This document shows, piece after piece, positions 6,386 to 17,859 of a stretch of 37,994 nucleotides of DNA. The position numbers and the translations under genes were made by a program. The notes below the pieces were generated by a model that ran no database searches, was not told where the DNA came from, and worked only from the letters and a program-made list of their open reading frames with translations. Every line of letters starts with the position of its first letter. Positions within the stretch are counted from its first letter, which is position 1. This DNA is from an uncultured Pseudomonadota bacterium (GTDB lineage Bacteria; Pseudomonadota; Gammaproteobacteria; Burkholderiales; Rhodocyclaceae): positions 1 through 37,994 of the forward strand of contig CAMLHL010000022.1 in NCBI GenBank assembly GCA_946479855.1, written 5' to 3'.

Positions 6386-8278
6386 CTAAAGAACGACCTG
6401 GGTTCCCAGTTCGACGACGCGATTGCTGGGAATCTTGAAGAAGGCGGTGGCCGAACCGGCATTGCGGAACATGGCGATAAAGATCTTCTCGCGCCAGAAG
6501 GCCATTTCAGACCCCAAGCGGGGAATCAGCGTTTCACGGCCAATGAAATACGAGGTTTCCAGCGCGTTGAAATCGAGGCCGGCATCCCCGCACAAGGCCA
6601 GGGCGGTCGGCACGTCCGGCTCATCCTTGAAACCATACTGGATGATGACGCTCCAGAAATTCTCCTTCATCTGGCGGACTTCGACGCGATCGATATCCGG
6701 CACGTAGGGAACGTCGAAGAACTGCACGGAAAGCAGAACGACGCGTTCGTGCAGCACCTTGTTGTGCATCAGGTTGTGCAGCATGGCATGCGGCACCCCC
6801 TTCGGATCGGCATTGAGGAATACCGAAGTGCCGCCAACACGGGTTGGCATCGACGAGGCCAGCGAGTCGAGAAAAATTGACAATTCCAGGCGTTCGCCAC
6901 GCAAGCGATCGGACAGCAGCTGGCGACCACGCTTCCAGGTCGTCATCAGGACGAAGACCGCCATCCCGGCAACCAGCGGGAACCAGCCGCCATCGGGAAT
7001 CTTCAGGATATTGGCGGTCAGGAAAATGAGTTCGACGGCGAGAAAGCAGGCAAACAGCAGGCTGGCCCTGAGCCAGCCCCATTTCCAGACCTTGGCGGCG
7101 ACCACCGTGGCAAGGATGGAGGTGATCACCATGTCGCCGGTCACCGCGATGCCGTAGGCGGCGGCCAGATTGTTCGATGACTTGAAGCCGAGGACGAGGA
7201 TCATCACCGCGACCATCAGCCCCCAGTTCACGGCCGGCAGGTAGATCTGCCCCTGCTCTTTCTCGGAAGTGTGCTGCACCTCCATGCGCGGCACGAAACC
7301 GAGCTGCATGGCCTGGCGCGTCACCGAGAAGGCGCCGGAAATGACGGCCTGCGAGGCAATCACGGTCGCCACCGTGGCCAGCCCGATCAGCGGATAGAGC
7401 GCCCAGTCGGGCGCCGAACGGTAGAACGGATTGTCCGCTGCTGCCGGATCGCCGAGGATCAGCGCCCCCTGCCCCATATAATTGAGGACGAGCGCCGGCA
7501 GCACGAAAACGAACCAGGTGCGCGAAATCGGCCGGCGCCCAAAGTGCCCCATGTCGGCATACAGGGCCTCGGCCCCCGTCACGGCCAGCACGACATTACC
7601 CATCGCGATCAGCGACATCGCCTTGTTGGCGAGCAGGAATTCGACGCCGTACAGCGGATTGAGCGCGCTCAGGATGGCCGGGTGGTCGGCGATATTGTGC
7701 AGACCCAGCACTGCCAGCGTCGTGAACCAGATCAGCATGACCGGCCCGAAGAAGGCGCCGACAATGGCGGTACCGCTCTTTTGCACGAAGAAGAGGCCGA
7801 ACAGCACGACCATGGTGATCGGAATCACGAAGGGATGCAAAACCGGAGCCCCGACCTCCAGACCCTCGACGGCGGAAAGCACCGAGATGGCCGGCGTCAC
7901 CATGCCGTCGCCGTAGAACATCGCCGCCCCGAGCACGCCGACGATCATGATCCATTTGGCGTGATGCGGCTTGTCCTGCACAGTATGCAGCGCCAGTGCG
8001 ATCAACGCCATGATGCCGCCTTCGCCGCGGTTGTCAGCGCGCATGATGAAGGTCACGTACTTGATCGAGACGACAATGATCAGCGCCCAGAAGAAGAGCG
8101 ACAGGCTGCCGTAGATATTGGCCACGGTGACCGGAATCGGATGGTTGCCGGCGAAGACTTCCTTCACGGCATACAGGGGACTGGTCCCGATATCTCCGTA
8201 AACCACCCCGAGGGCAGCCAGCGCTAGGGCGGCAAACCGTTTGCCGGTCACATCGCCGGCCTGCTCATGATTGCTCAT
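6386..8278 (-). CDS. kup: Low-affinity potassium uptake transporter Kup
   Basis: A 630-residue KUP/HAK/KT family potassium:proton symporter of the inner membrane. The family signature GVVYGDIGTSPLYAVKEVF is at residues 19-37. About twelve hydrophobic segments follow over the first 430 residues, including VLGAAMFYGDGMVTPAISVLS and LTANILKIPDGGWFPL. The last roughly 170 residues form the cytoplasmic tail. Length matches E. coli Kup (about 620). The ATG has an AGGA site five bases before it. The upstream HDOD gene is on the same strand with a 62-base gap, in which I see no clear terminator; co-transcription is possible but not shown. Confidence 0.96.
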   Translation of the reverse strand: MSNHEQAGDVTGKRFAALALAALGVVYGDIGTSPLYAVKEVFAGNHPIPVTVANIYGSLSLFFWALIIVVSIKYVTFIMRADNRGEGGIMALIALALHTVQDKPHHAKWIMIVGVLGAAMFYGDGMVTPAISVLSAVEGLEVGAPVLHPFVIPITMVVLFGLFFVQKSGTAIVGAFFGPVMLIWFTTLAVLGLHNIADHPAILSALNPLYGVEFLLANKAMSLIAMGNVVLAVTGAEALYADMGHFGRRPISRTWFVFVLPALVLNYMGQGALILGDPAAADNPFYRSAPDWALYPLIGLATVATVIASQAVISGAFSVTRQAMQLGFVPRMEVQHTSEKEQGQIYLPAVNWGLMVAVMILVLGFKSSNNLAAAYGIAVTGDMVITSILATVVAAKVWKWGWLRASLLFACFLAVELIFLTANILKIPDGGWFPLVAGMAVFVLMTTWKRGRQLLSDRLRGERLELSIFLDSLASSMPTRVGGTSVFLNADPKGVPHAMLHNLMHNKVLHERVVLLSVQFFDVPYVPDIDRVEVRQMKENFWSVIIQYGFKDEPDVPTALALCGDAGLDFNALETSYFIGRETLIPRLGSEMAFWREKIFIAMFRNAGSATAFFKIPSNRVVELGTQVVL

Positions 8279-8340
8279 CGATCCTGTTCCCTGTCAATCC
8301 GGCGGCCCTCTCCCGGGACCGCTCGGATGGCGTTTCTGCC

Positions 8341-9189
8341 CTACCCGCCGAGCGCTACCTTCAGCGACTGCACTTCCTCTTCCGATTCCTCGACGATTTC
8401 GGCCAGCGTTTCGGCGTCGAACAGTTTATCGAGCACCGAGGTATCGACCTCCTCGCCAAATTCCGCATCGCGCCAGCTGGAGGTGCGGTTGGCGATCTTG
8501 TTGGCGACGTACAAGACGTCGGAAAGCGTCTTGATCTCGCTGATTTCGCGATCGGTCTCGTGATCCCTGACTGCTTCCAGCACCGGCTCCGGCGAACCGA
8601 GGGCCGAGAGCAAGGCATGGCCGATGTTGTCATGCCAGCCGACCAGCAGGCCGTGCAGTTCGGCCTTGTCGTTGACCAGTTCCGGGAAATTGGCGGCGCG
8701 CGACATCAGGTAAAAGACCCCGAGGTCGTGCACCAGGCCGGCAAACATCGCCTCGTCACCGTTGATCCTGGCCAGCTTGCGGGCCAGTACGCGGCACAGC
8801 GCCGCGACATGCGAGGTATGTTCCCAGAGTCGCTGGGAGATCAGCTCGAAGGGCTGCATCTGCTTCGACTTCAGCAGTTGCTCCATGGCCACGGCGAAAG
8901 ATACCGTGCGCACGGCCTCCATGCCGACGCGAACGATGGCGTTCTTGACATCGGCGATTTCGCGCCCGCTCGGATTGAGGGCCACCGAGTTGGCCATGCG
9001 GATGATCTTGGCGCTCATCAGCGGCTCGGCGCCGACCAGTTTCGACAACTGCTCGACACTCAGGTTCGGGTCCTTCAGCGCGGCACGGACCTGGAAGGTG
9101 ATATCGAGAAAGGTCGGAAAGGTAATTTCGCTGCCGGAAAGATCCCGCGCGATATCCTCTAGGACCTTGAAGGTGACTGCATTGGTCAT
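8341..9189 (-). CDS. HDOD-domain signalling protein
   Basis: A 282-residue protein, nearly all an HDOD domain, a relative of HD-GYP found in bacterial signalling proteins. The first part has EITFPTFLDITFQVRAALKD and VGAEPLMSAKIIRMANS, typical of the HDOD start; MFAGLVHDLGVFYLM carries an HD pair, and RDHETDREISEI follows. Most HDOD proteins have no shown hydrolase activity and act as protein-interaction modules downstream of c-di-GMP or chemotaxis-like pathways. It has no receiver or kinase domain fused. An AGAGG site precedes the ATG. The C-terminus is acidic (EESEEEVQS). The closest signalling gene in the window, the GGDEF protein at 16533, is not adjacent. Confidence 0.88.
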   Translation of the reverse strand: MTNAVTFKVLEDIARDLSGSEITFPTFLDITFQVRAALKDPNLSVEQLSKLVGAEPLMSAKIIRMANSVALNPSGREIADVKNAIVRVGMEAVRTVSFAVAMEQLLKSKQMQPFELISQRLWEHTSHVAALCRVLARKLARINGDEAMFAGLVHDLGVFYLMSRAANFPELVNDKAELHGLLVGWHDNIGHALLSALGSPEPVLEAVRDHETDREISEIKTLSDVLYVANKIANRTSSWRDAEFGEEVDTSVLDKLFDAETLAEIVEESEEEVQSLKVALGG

Positions 9190-9253
9190 GCTGGATTACC
9201 TCTGGGCAATCAATGGGATGCGCCGCGCTGCCACGGCAGCGCGACGGTATATT

Positions 9254-9718
9254 TCAGAACGGAATATCGTCGCCAAGATCGTCGAAGGAGGGTTTCGGCT
9301 TGTTCTTGGCCGGGGCCGGCGAGTAGTCGGTCGGCTCGCTGTCGTAACCGCCGCCACCGCCGGCTGCCGGCGCGCCCATGCCCTGGCGGCCGCCCAGCAT
9401 CTGCATGGCGTCGCCGCGGATCTCGGTGGTATATTTTTCCTGGCCGTCCTTGTCCGTCCATTTGCGCGTGCGCAGGCTACCCTCGACGTAAATCTGGGAC
9501 CCCTTCTTCAGGTACTGGCCGCAAACTTCGGCGGTCTTGCCGAAGAAGGAAACACGGTGCCATTCGGTCACTTCCTTGCGCTCGCCGGTCGCCTTGTCAC
9601 GCCAGTTGTCGGTCGTCGCCACGCTCAGATTGCACATCGCATCGCCGCTGGCGGTGTAGCGCACTTCCGGGTCACGGCCCAGGTTGCCGACGAGAATCAC
9701 CTTGTTAACCGATGCCAT
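9254..9718 (-). CDS. ssb: Single-stranded DNA-binding protein
   Basis: A 154-residue SSB. It coats single-stranded DNA as a tetramer and recruits repair and replication proteins. The OB fold starts [21 protein letters not shown] and includes [14 protein letters not shown] and [15 protein letters not shown]; the linker is Gly/Pro-rich and the acidic tip ends DDIPF, the protein-docking tail. An AGGAG ribosome-binding site lies just inside the spacer after the MFS gene stop, which is only 12 bases upstream, so the two are co-transcribed. Near uvrA this is the usual betaproteobacterial ssb-MFS-uvrA arrangement. Confidence 0.97.
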   Translation of the reverse strand: MASVNKVILVGNLGRDPEVRYTASGDAMCNLSVATTDNWRDKATGERKEVTEWHRVSFFGKTAEVCGQYLKKGSQIYVEGSLRTRKWTDKDGQEKYTTEIRGDAMQMLGGRQGMGAPAAGGGGGYDSEPTDYSPAPAKNKPKPSFDDLGDDIPF

Positions 9719-9730
9719 TGCCTATGTCTC

Positions 9731-10939
9731 CTAAGCTGTATGTGTCGCTGCGGCGGCCGCGCGCCGTTGCGGAAAATTCATTGAATTCGCTACCGCCAGC
9801 CAGATCAGAACCGCCCCGGCGCAGGAAGCAAAAACCGCATTATCGCCGAAATGCTGCGCAATATACCCTCCCGCTGCGCCGCCAACGAACAAGCCGATGG
9901 CCTGCGTCGTGTTGTACACGCCCAGTGCGGCGCCCTTGGCGGCGGGCGGCGCGGTACGCGAAACCAGCGAAGGCAGCGTCGCTTCGAGAATGTTGAAGGC
10001 AACAAAGAAAAGCAGCAGCCACAACGCCAGCGACCACAGGCTGGCATGCAGGAAGAAGAGGCCGATCTGGACGAAGAGCAGCAGCCCGACGGCGGCAATG
10101 AAGATCGGCCGCATCTTGTCCTTGCGCTCGGCAGCGATGATCGCCGGGACCATGATGGCAAAGGAGACCAGCACGGCCGGCAGATAGACCTGCCAGTGCG
10201 CAGCGGCGGGCAAGCCGCCGTGATCGACCAGGGCATGCGGCAGAACGACGAACATCGCCATCTGCACCATGTGCAACGTAAAAATGCCGAGATTCAGGCG
10301 AAGCAGGCCGGCATCGAGAAGCACCCGGCCCAGGGGCTGCTTTTCATGGCCTTGCGGGGTCGGCGCCGACGGCACGGCCTTGAGCAGCAGCACGATGGCG
10401 GCCAGCGCCAGCACGCCGGTCATGACGAACAGGCCGCCCATGCCGATCCAGCCATAGAGAATGGGTGAGCCGACCAGCGACAGCGCGAAGACGAGGCCGA
10501 TCGACGAACCGATCATGGCCATCACCTTGGTCCGGTGTTCCTCGCGCGTCAGGTCGGCGGCCAGCGCCGTCACCGCGGCCGAGATGGCGCCCATGCCCTG
10601 CAGCACCCGGCCGACGATGATCCACGTCATGTCCGGCGCCCAAGCTGCAACGAAACTGCCCAGCGCAAAGATGAGCAGGCCGACGACGATGACCTGCTTG
10701 CGCCCAAAAATATCGGAAGCGATACCGTAGGGAATCTGGAAAAACGCCTGGGTCAGACCGTAGGCGCCAAGCGCGAAGCCGACCAGCGCCAGGTTGTCGC
10801 CGCCGGGCAGGGTTTTCGCATAGACTGAAAACACCGGCAGAATCAGGAACAGCCCGAGCATGCGCAGGGCGAAGATGGAAGCCAGTGAGGCGCCGGCGCG
10901 GCGTTCCTCGGGGCTCATGCGATCGGTTGGGGAGGACAT
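9731..10939 (-). CDS. MFS transporter (YajR-like, no C-terminal domain)
   Basis: A 402-residue major facilitator superfamily protein with about twelve membrane helices. Near the N-terminus are LRMLGLFLILPVFSVYA and the family A motif GIASDIFGRKQVIVVG in the loop between helices 2 and 3. It resembles E. coli YajR but is shorter and lacks YajR's C-terminal cytoplasmic domain. The substrate is not predictable. I take the ATG at 10937-10939 (MSSPTDRMSPEERRA); an ATG at 10960 and a TTG at 10975 are in frame, and none of the three has a good ribosome-binding site. The 138-base region to the next gene contains a terminator for that gene. Confidence 0.87.
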   Translation of the reverse strand: MSSPTDRMSPEERRAGASLASIFALRMLGLFLILPVFSVYAKTLPGGDNLALVGFALGAYGLTQAFFQIPYGIASDIFGRKQVIVVGLLIFALGSFVAAWAPDMTWIIVGRVLQGMGAISAAVTALAADLTREEHRTKVMAMIGSSIGLVFALSLVGSPILYGWIGMGGLFVMTGVLALAAIVLLLKAVPSAPTPQGHEKQPLGRVLLDAGLLRLNLGIFTLHMVQMAMFVVLPHALVDHGGLPAAAHWQVYLPAVLVSFAIMVPAIIAAERKDKMRPIFIAAVGLLLFVQIGLFFLHASLWSLALWLLLFFVAFNILEATLPSLVSRTAPPAAKGAALGVYNTTQAIGLFVGGAAGGYIAQHFGDNAVFASCAGAVLIWLAVANSMNFPQRRAAAAATHTA

Positions 10940-11044
10940 TATGTTTGGTAATTGTTGCATTGCAGCGAAGCGCAAATATTAGCAGGTTTGTGCCTGCCAA
11001 CATCGATCAGCAAGGAGCGCCGCGGTCGACTACGAAAAATCGTC

Positions 11045-11067
11045 AAAACCGGCTTTCCGGCAGCCGG
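11045..11067 (-). terminator. Intrinsic terminator after the Mrr-like gene
   Basis: On the minus strand, beginning 10 bases after the stop of the Mrr-like gene, CCGGCT and AGCCGG form a six-pair stem around a seven-base loop, followed directly by TTTT. An outer CGTC/GACG pair can extend it. This fits a Rho-independent terminator separating this gene from the MFS-ssb pair. Confidence 0.6.
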
Positions 11068-11077
11068 ACGATTGCGC

Positions 11078-11710
11078 TCAGGCCCGGCTTTCCTGGGCGA
11101 GCATGGCGCGCAAGGCGGTGGCCGGCACCAAGCGAATTGCACGCCCGACGGCAAAGGCCCTGGCCTCGTCGGTGTATTTCCCCGAGGTCACGATAAAGCA
11201 GCCGACCGCCTGTTCGCTGCGCATGGCGGCATAGAGGGTGCGCAGCAGTGCGGCGTCAACCCTGCTCGCCTGCCATTGCCGGCAATGCACCAGATAGCGC
11301 TCGCCGCCCAGGAACAATTCGAGATCGACGCTGCCGGAGGCGTCGCCGCTGCGGTCCACCACCAGATAGCCGACGTGCTGAAAGGCTTCGGCCACCAGCC
11401 CGGCAAATTCCTGCCCCTCGACACCGGTCAGTGTTTCGCCCCCCGGGCCAAGCGCCACCTCGCCCGGCGATTTGCGCCGCCGCAGGCAGAAGACGGCAGC
11501 CCCAAGCACCCAAAACAGCAGCGGAAGGCCGAACAGGAAGTCGCCCAGTGTTGCCGGCAAGCCCGCCGGATTGGTCGCGAGTTCGGCCGGGTCGGCGTAA
11601 AAGCGCAGCGCCAGATAGACCAGCACCACTATTCCGAGGCCGGCCGGCCAGGACAGTTGCGCGGCGAGTTCCATCGCCCCCGCGATCGGGGACTGCTTGC
11701 TCCGGGTCAT
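11078..11710 (-). CDS. Membrane-anchored Mrr-like (restriction-endonuclease fold) protein
   Basis: A 210-residue protein. Two hydrophobic segments (about residues 22-38 and 56-76) precede a C-terminal Mrr-type domain. That domain has GQEFAGLVAEAFQHVGY, then SVDLELFLGGERYLVHCRQW, and FIVTSGKYTDEARAFA, the standard order in Mrr-cat proteins. The usual catalytic pattern is D...(Q/E)-C-K-x-W; here Asp 129 is present but the Lys is Arg (R144 in HCRQW), so nuclease activity may be weakened or lost. I chose the ATG at 11710 because the longer frame upstream runs through the intergenic region and into uvrA. It is divergent from uvrA and ends at a clear terminator. Such proteins are usually stand-alone; a role in DNA cleavage is not shown. 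Confidence 0.8.
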   Translation of the reverse strand: MTRSKQSPIAGAMELAAQLSWPAGLGIVVLVYLALRFYADPAELATNPAGLPATLGDFLFGLPLLFWVLGAAVFCLRRRKSPGEVALGPGGETLTGVEGQEFAGLVAEAFQHVGYLVVDRSGDASGSVDLELFLGGERYLVHCRQWQASRVDAALLRTLYAAMRSEQAVGCFIVTSGKYTDEARAFAVGRAIRLVPATALRAMLAQESRA

Positions 11711-11711
11711 G

Positions 11712-11733
11712 ATTTCTCGGCGGGATGAGAAAT
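11712..11733. repeat. Inverted repeat covering the Mrr-like gene leader
   Basis: ATTTCTC (11712-11718) and GAGAAAT (11727-11733) are exact inverse complements with an eight-base spacer. In the minus-strand mRNA the GAGAAAT-like arm next to the ATG includes the only candidate ribosome-binding site (GAGA), so the stem could limit translation of the Mrr-like gene. Confidence 0.5.
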
Positions 11734-11741
11734 GCATATTC

Positions 11742-11757
11742 TGACGGCAGGCCGTCA
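11742..11757. repeat. Perfect 16-bp dyad in the uvrA / Mrr-like intergenic region
   Basis: TGACGGC (11742-11748) and GCCGTCA (11751-11757) form a perfect seven-base dyad with a two-base centre. The short spacer suits a dimeric regulator binding to DNA better than an RNA hairpin. No regulator is identified. Confidence 0.5.
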
Positions 11758-11797
11758 TCCCGGCAAGCGATTTGAACCTCGACGCCGGCATGTTCTG

Positions 11798-11813
11798 AAA
11801 AATGACCATTTTT
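11798..11813. repeat. Second perfect 16-bp dyad upstream of uvrA
   Basis: AAAAATG (11798-11804) and CATTTTT (11807-11813) form a perfect seven-base dyad with a two-base centre, the same geometry as the dyad at 11742-11757 but a different sequence. An overlapping GACCA/TGGTC pair extends to 11820. It lies 72 bases before uvrA. It is not the CTGT-N8-ACAG type of LexA site. Confidence 0.5.
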
Positions 11814-11885
11814 AGTGGTCGACCGTAGCAATCGCCCCGACCTTGGGTATAGTTCCCTTTCCCCCCAACCCCAGAAAATACGGCG

Positions 11886-14705
<2,820 letters not shown>

Positions 14706-14718
14706 CAAGGCCACGCCC

Positions 14719-15492
14719 ATGGAACCCAATGGAATCGCCCTGCTGATCGACGCCGACAATTGCCCGGCCAGCAAGATCACGGTCATCCTCGACGAACTGT
14801 CGAAATATGGCGTGATCAACGTCCGGCGCGCCTATGGCGACTGGAAAAGTCCCGCCCTCAACGGCTGGGCCGAAATCCTGCACGACCACGCCATCCAGCC
14901 GATCCAGCAGTTTGCCTACACCAAGGGCAAGAACGCGACCGACAGCGCGATCATCATCGATGCCATGGACCTGCTCTACGGACAAAAACTGGCTGCCTTC
15001 GGCATCGCCTCCAGCGACTCGGACTTCACCCCGCTGGCCATGCGCCTGCGGGCCAGCGGCCACAAGGTTTTCGGTTTTGGGGAAAAAAAGACGCCGCCCC
15101 CCTTCGTCAATGCCTGCACCAAGTTCCTGTTCCTCGAAAGCCTGGGCGAGGCGGCGGCCACAGAATCCGCGCCTGCATCAGCACCGGCCATGCCACAACG
15201 CAAAACTACCAATGAACTGCGCGGCGACACCCGGCTGACCAACGCCCTGCGCAATGCCGTGGTAGCCATTTCAGACGAAGAAGGCTGGGCCGCACTGGCA
15301 TCGGTCGGCCATCACATCAACAAGAACTGGCCAGCCTTCGACCAGCGCAACTACGGCTACGCCAAGCTCGGCGACCTGGTGATCGCCAGCGAACTGTTCG
15401 AATTGCGCCGCGACAACCACAACCACGTGCAACTACGGTCAACCGGAAAAAAAGGCCAAAAACCAAAATCAGCGGAGAAGAGCAGCCAATGA
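14719..15492 (+). CDS. NYN-domain (LabA-like PIN) protein with C-terminal OST-HTH/LOTUS-like domain
   Basis: A 257-residue protein. Residues 1-145 form a NYN domain, a PIN-like RNase fold: acidic residues in LLIDADNCP, KGKNATDSAIIIDAMDLLY and ASSDSDFTPLAMRLRASG would bind metal. The C-terminal part (about 165-240) has EEGWAALASVGHHINKNWP and GYAKLGDLVIASELFELRR, matching the OST-HTH/LOTUS winged-helix seen in the LabA/DUF88 group. The tail is Lys-rich. The likely role is RNA binding or cleavage, but no substrate is known. It starts 13 bases after uvrA, with AAGG in front, and its stop overlaps the dgkA start (ATGA), so it is coupled to dgkA. Confidence 0.9.
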   Translation: MEPNGIALLIDADNCPASKITVILDELSKYGVINVRRAYGDWKSPALNGWAEILHDHAIQPIQQFAYTKGKNATDSAIIIDAMDLLYGQKLAAFGIASSDSDFTPLAMRLRASGHKVFGFGEKKTPPPFVNACTKFLFLESLGEAAATESAPASAPAMPQRKTTNELRGDTRLTNALRNAVVAISDEEGWAALASVGHHINKNWPAFDQRNYGYAKLGDLVIASELFELRRDNHNHVQLRSTGKKGQKPKSAEKSSQ

Positions 15493-15863
15493 GCGGCTTC
15501 GAGGAATTTAAGGGCAAGCAGGGCCTGACCCGGCTGCTCAATGCGCTCGGCTATTCGCGCGACGGCCTGCAAGCCGCCTGGCAGAACGAGGCGGCCTTTC
15601 GCGAGGAAATCCTGCTTGCCGCCGTCGCCCTGCCGCTTGCCTTTTATCTCGGCAAGTCGGGCGTCGAGCGGGCGCTGATGGTCGGCAGCATCGTCCTGAT
15701 CCTGATCGTCGAAATCCTCAATTCGGCAGTCGAGGCCGTCGTCGACAAGGCCTCGCCGGAAAAAAGCGAGCTGGCCAAGCGCGCCAAGGACATGGGCAGC
15801 GCCGCCGTGCTGCTGAGTCTGCTCAACGCCGCCGCGATCTGGGCCTGCCTGCTCTGGCCCTGA
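15489..15863 (+). CDS. dgkA: Diacylglycerol kinase (prokaryotic, DgkA)
   Basis: A 124-residue integral membrane kinase that phosphorylates diacylglycerol to phosphatidic acid, recycling lipid from membrane-derived glucan or LPS-modification reactions. After an amphipathic N-terminus (LTRLLNALGYSRDGLQAAWQNEAAFREE) there are three membrane helices. The signature VEILNSAVEAVVDKAS contains the conserved Glu and Asn of the active site. Length matches the family (about 122). It overlaps the NYN gene by four bases. Its TGA lies one base before the stop of the convergent SRPBCC gene. Confidence 0.96.
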   Translation: MSGFEEFKGKQGLTRLLNALGYSRDGLQAAWQNEAAFREEILLAAVALPLAFYLGKSGVERALMVGSIVLILIVEILNSAVEAVVDKASPEKSELAKRAKDMGSAAVLLSLLNAAAIWACLLWP

Positions 15864-15864
15864 C

Positions 15865-16452
15865 TCAGCGGACCAGGGCGGCCGCCTGGCGGCGCTCCAT
15901 TTCGCGCAGCAGGGCGGAAAACTGCTCAGCCAGTTCGTGGCGCATGAAACCGACGCCGAGGGATGAGGGCAACCAGCGATCGGGGATCATCTCGACCTGG
16001 TAATCGAGGCGGGCACCGTTGCCCTCCGCTGCGACCCGGATTTCGCTGTGCAGGTACTTGGTCGATCCGCTCAGCCCATCGGCAACCAGACGGCCATCGG
16101 GAAACAGCTCGATCCGGCGCTGCGACTCGAAGCGGAAGGAGAACGGCCCGAAATCGGCCTTGCCCCGCTGCTCGACGATGAAAATCCGGCCCGAGCGGGA
16201 GACGACGCGACTGCGTTCCAGATTGGGCACCACCCCGACCATGTGGTCGAAATCGGTCAGCACATCGAGCGCCACCGCCGGCGACGCGGCAACGTGGCAG
16301 GCGAGACGGCCGACATAAGTGCCATCGCGATAATCGACATCGACATCCCCGTTCGTCAGGCCACCCCCCGGCCGATCGCCGGCGAAGGCCGGCAGGCCGA
16401 GCAGGGTCAGACAGAACAGTGCTTTGCGACAGCGACTTGCGACCACGGACAT
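15865..16452 (-). CDS. Exported SRPBCC (START/cyclase-like) protein
   Basis: A 195-residue protein with a signal peptide (residues 1-24, cleavage after AFA). The mature part is a SRPBCC ligand-binding fold: ASPAVALDVLTDFDHMVGV, RVVSRSGRIFIVEQRGKADFG, RIELFPDGRLVADG and ARLDYQVEMIPDRWLP match the family's helix-grip strands. Such exported SRPBCC proteins are common in Betaproteobacteria; ligands are unknown. The ATG at 16450-16452 was chosen because it gives the signal peptide and has AAAGG in front; the longer open frame beyond it is antisense to the GGDEF gene's end. It is the minus-strand neighbour of the GGDEF gene, 80 bases downstream. Confidence 0.85.
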   Translation of the reverse strand: MSVVASRCRKALFCLTLLGLPAFAGDRPGGGLTNGDVDVDYRDGTYVGRLACHVAASPAVALDVLTDFDHMVGVVPNLERSRVVSRSGRIFIVEQRGKADFGPFSFRFESQRRIELFPDGRLVADGLSGSTKYLHSEIRVAAEGNGARLDYQVEMIPDRWLPSSLGVGFMRHELAEQFSALLREMERRQAAALVR

Positions 16453-16532
16453 GCCTTTGTGAGCCCATGAATTATGGCAAAAGGATACCCCGATGATCAG
16501 TCGGAGGCCAAGCCGGAACCCCGCCCCGTCGT

Positions 16533-17855
16533 TCAGAAGAGACGGGCCATGGGCGGCTCGGCGGCCCCCTCGGGCGCCATCTCCGGCTCGCCGGCTAGCA
16601 CCACCTGGTTGCGTCCCCGGCGCTTGGCGTCGTAGAGCGCCTCGTCGGCACGCTTGAGCGCGATTTCGATCGGGCATTCGCTGGCATCGGCGAGGCCGAT
16701 GCTGACCGTGGCCTCGACCGAACGGCCATCGGGCAGTTCGATTTTGGTCTCGGCACAACTGGCGCGCAGGCGTTCGGCCAGTTTCTCGGCATCGATCGGC
16801 GGAATTTCCGGAAACAGGAAGGCAAACTCCTCGCCGCCATAGCGGCAGATCAGGTCGGACTGGCGCAAGGTTTCGCCGACCAGGCCGGCAAAGGTCCGCA
16901 ACACCAGGTCGCCGACTGCATGGCCATAGGTATCGTTGAGTTTCTTGAAGTAATCGAGATCGGCCATCGCCACGGTCACCGACCGCCGGTAGCGGTGCGC
17001 CCGCTGCAATTCGACCTCGGCCATCTGCATGAAATGCCGGCGGTTCATCAGGCCGGTCAGGCCATCCTTGTTGGCCAGCTTCTCGAGCACCTGGCGGGCT
17101 TCGTCGCTCTGGATCAGCAGGGCATGCTGATCACGGATGGCCTCCTCGACGGCCTGGATTTCCAGCATGGCCGTCGGCGGAAATTCCGGCGGCGGCTCGA
17201 GCGCACTGAGATTGGAAAGCGCCCGGTCGATCGCCTGCAGCGGCCGGATCAGGTGGCGGCGAACGAGAATGACGAAGAGCACCAGAAAGAGACCGACCAG
17301 CAGCAGGGCGACCATCAGTTTGTAGCGGGCCAGCTGCATCGCTTCGGTCGCCACGTTGAGATCCTTGGTGACCAAGTCGACGCTCTGGATCGAGACATCG
17401 TCGACCAAGGCCTCGAGGCGGGCGGCCAGCCGCTGCCATTCATCGTAAAAGGCGGCCGGCCGGCGCTCGTCGCGCACCGACTGGCGCACCACTTCGCCGA
17501 GAAATTGTTCGGTCTCGCGAGCCAGCGGGGCGGCTTGGGAATTTTCGAGGATGCCCGGATGGCTGGCCAGCAGCGTGACGACGAGCATCGTTTGCTGACG
17601 GGCGGCAGGCGAATTGACGGCGAAGATGCGCTCGCCCTCCTGACGCAACTGCTCGATATTCCGGGCCAGGCGCTGATAGCGGACGATCTCCGGAACGGTC
17701 TGCTCCTGCAGGCGATTGTTGGCGTCGATGACCCGCTGCTGATCGAGGGCGAGCAGGATCACCGCCGACCCGAAAAGCAGCAGGAAGATGGCTGCCAGCA
17801 GCGCAAAGGCACGGCTGGCATAAAAGCCCCGCCGGGACTGATTCTGGCCGGACAT
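16533..17855 (-). CDS. Membrane-bound diguanylate cyclase (GGDEF protein)
   Basis: A 440-residue predicted inner-membrane diguanylate cyclase, which makes c-di-GMP from two GTP. Two membrane helices (about 17-37 and 179-198) flank a periplasmic helical sensor of about 140 residues. A short cytoplasmic linker leads to the GGDEF domain (about 258-420): active-site loop GGEEF at 340-344, and the inhibitory I-site RQSD at 331-334, five residues before it, so product feedback is expected. I use the ATG at 17853-17855 (MSGQNQSRRGFY), preceded by a GGGGA ribosome-binding site. That site sits inside a strong predicted hairpin. The longer frame to 17996 lacks the usual start. No phosphodiesterase is fused. 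Confidence 0.93.
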   Translation of the reverse strand: MSGQNQSRRGFYASRAFALLAAIFLLLFGSAVILLALDQQRVIDANNRLQEQTVPEIVRYQRLARNIEQLRQEGERIFAVNSPAARQQTMLVVTLLASHPGILENSQAAPLARETEQFLGEVVRQSVRDERRPAAFYDEWQRLAARLEALVDDVSIQSVDLVTKDLNVATEAMQLARYKLMVALLLVGLFLVLFVILVRRHLIRPLQAIDRALSNLSALEPPPEFPPTAMLEIQAVEEAIRDQHALLIQSDEARQVLEKLANKDGLTGLMNRRHFMQMAEVELQRAHRYRRSVTVAMADLDYFKKLNDTYGHAVGDLVLRTFAGLVGETLRQSDLICRYGGEEFAFLFPEIPPIDAEKLAERLRASCAETKIELPDGRSVEATVSIGLADASECPIEIALKRADEALYDAKRRGRNQVVLAGEPEMAPEGAAEPPMARLF

Positions 17856-17859
17856 CAGA

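Noticed and set aside
11821..11885. A sigma-70 promoter for uvrA with -10 TATAGT at 11848-11853
   Set aside because: No acceptable -35 box at 16-18 bases; too weak to annotate.
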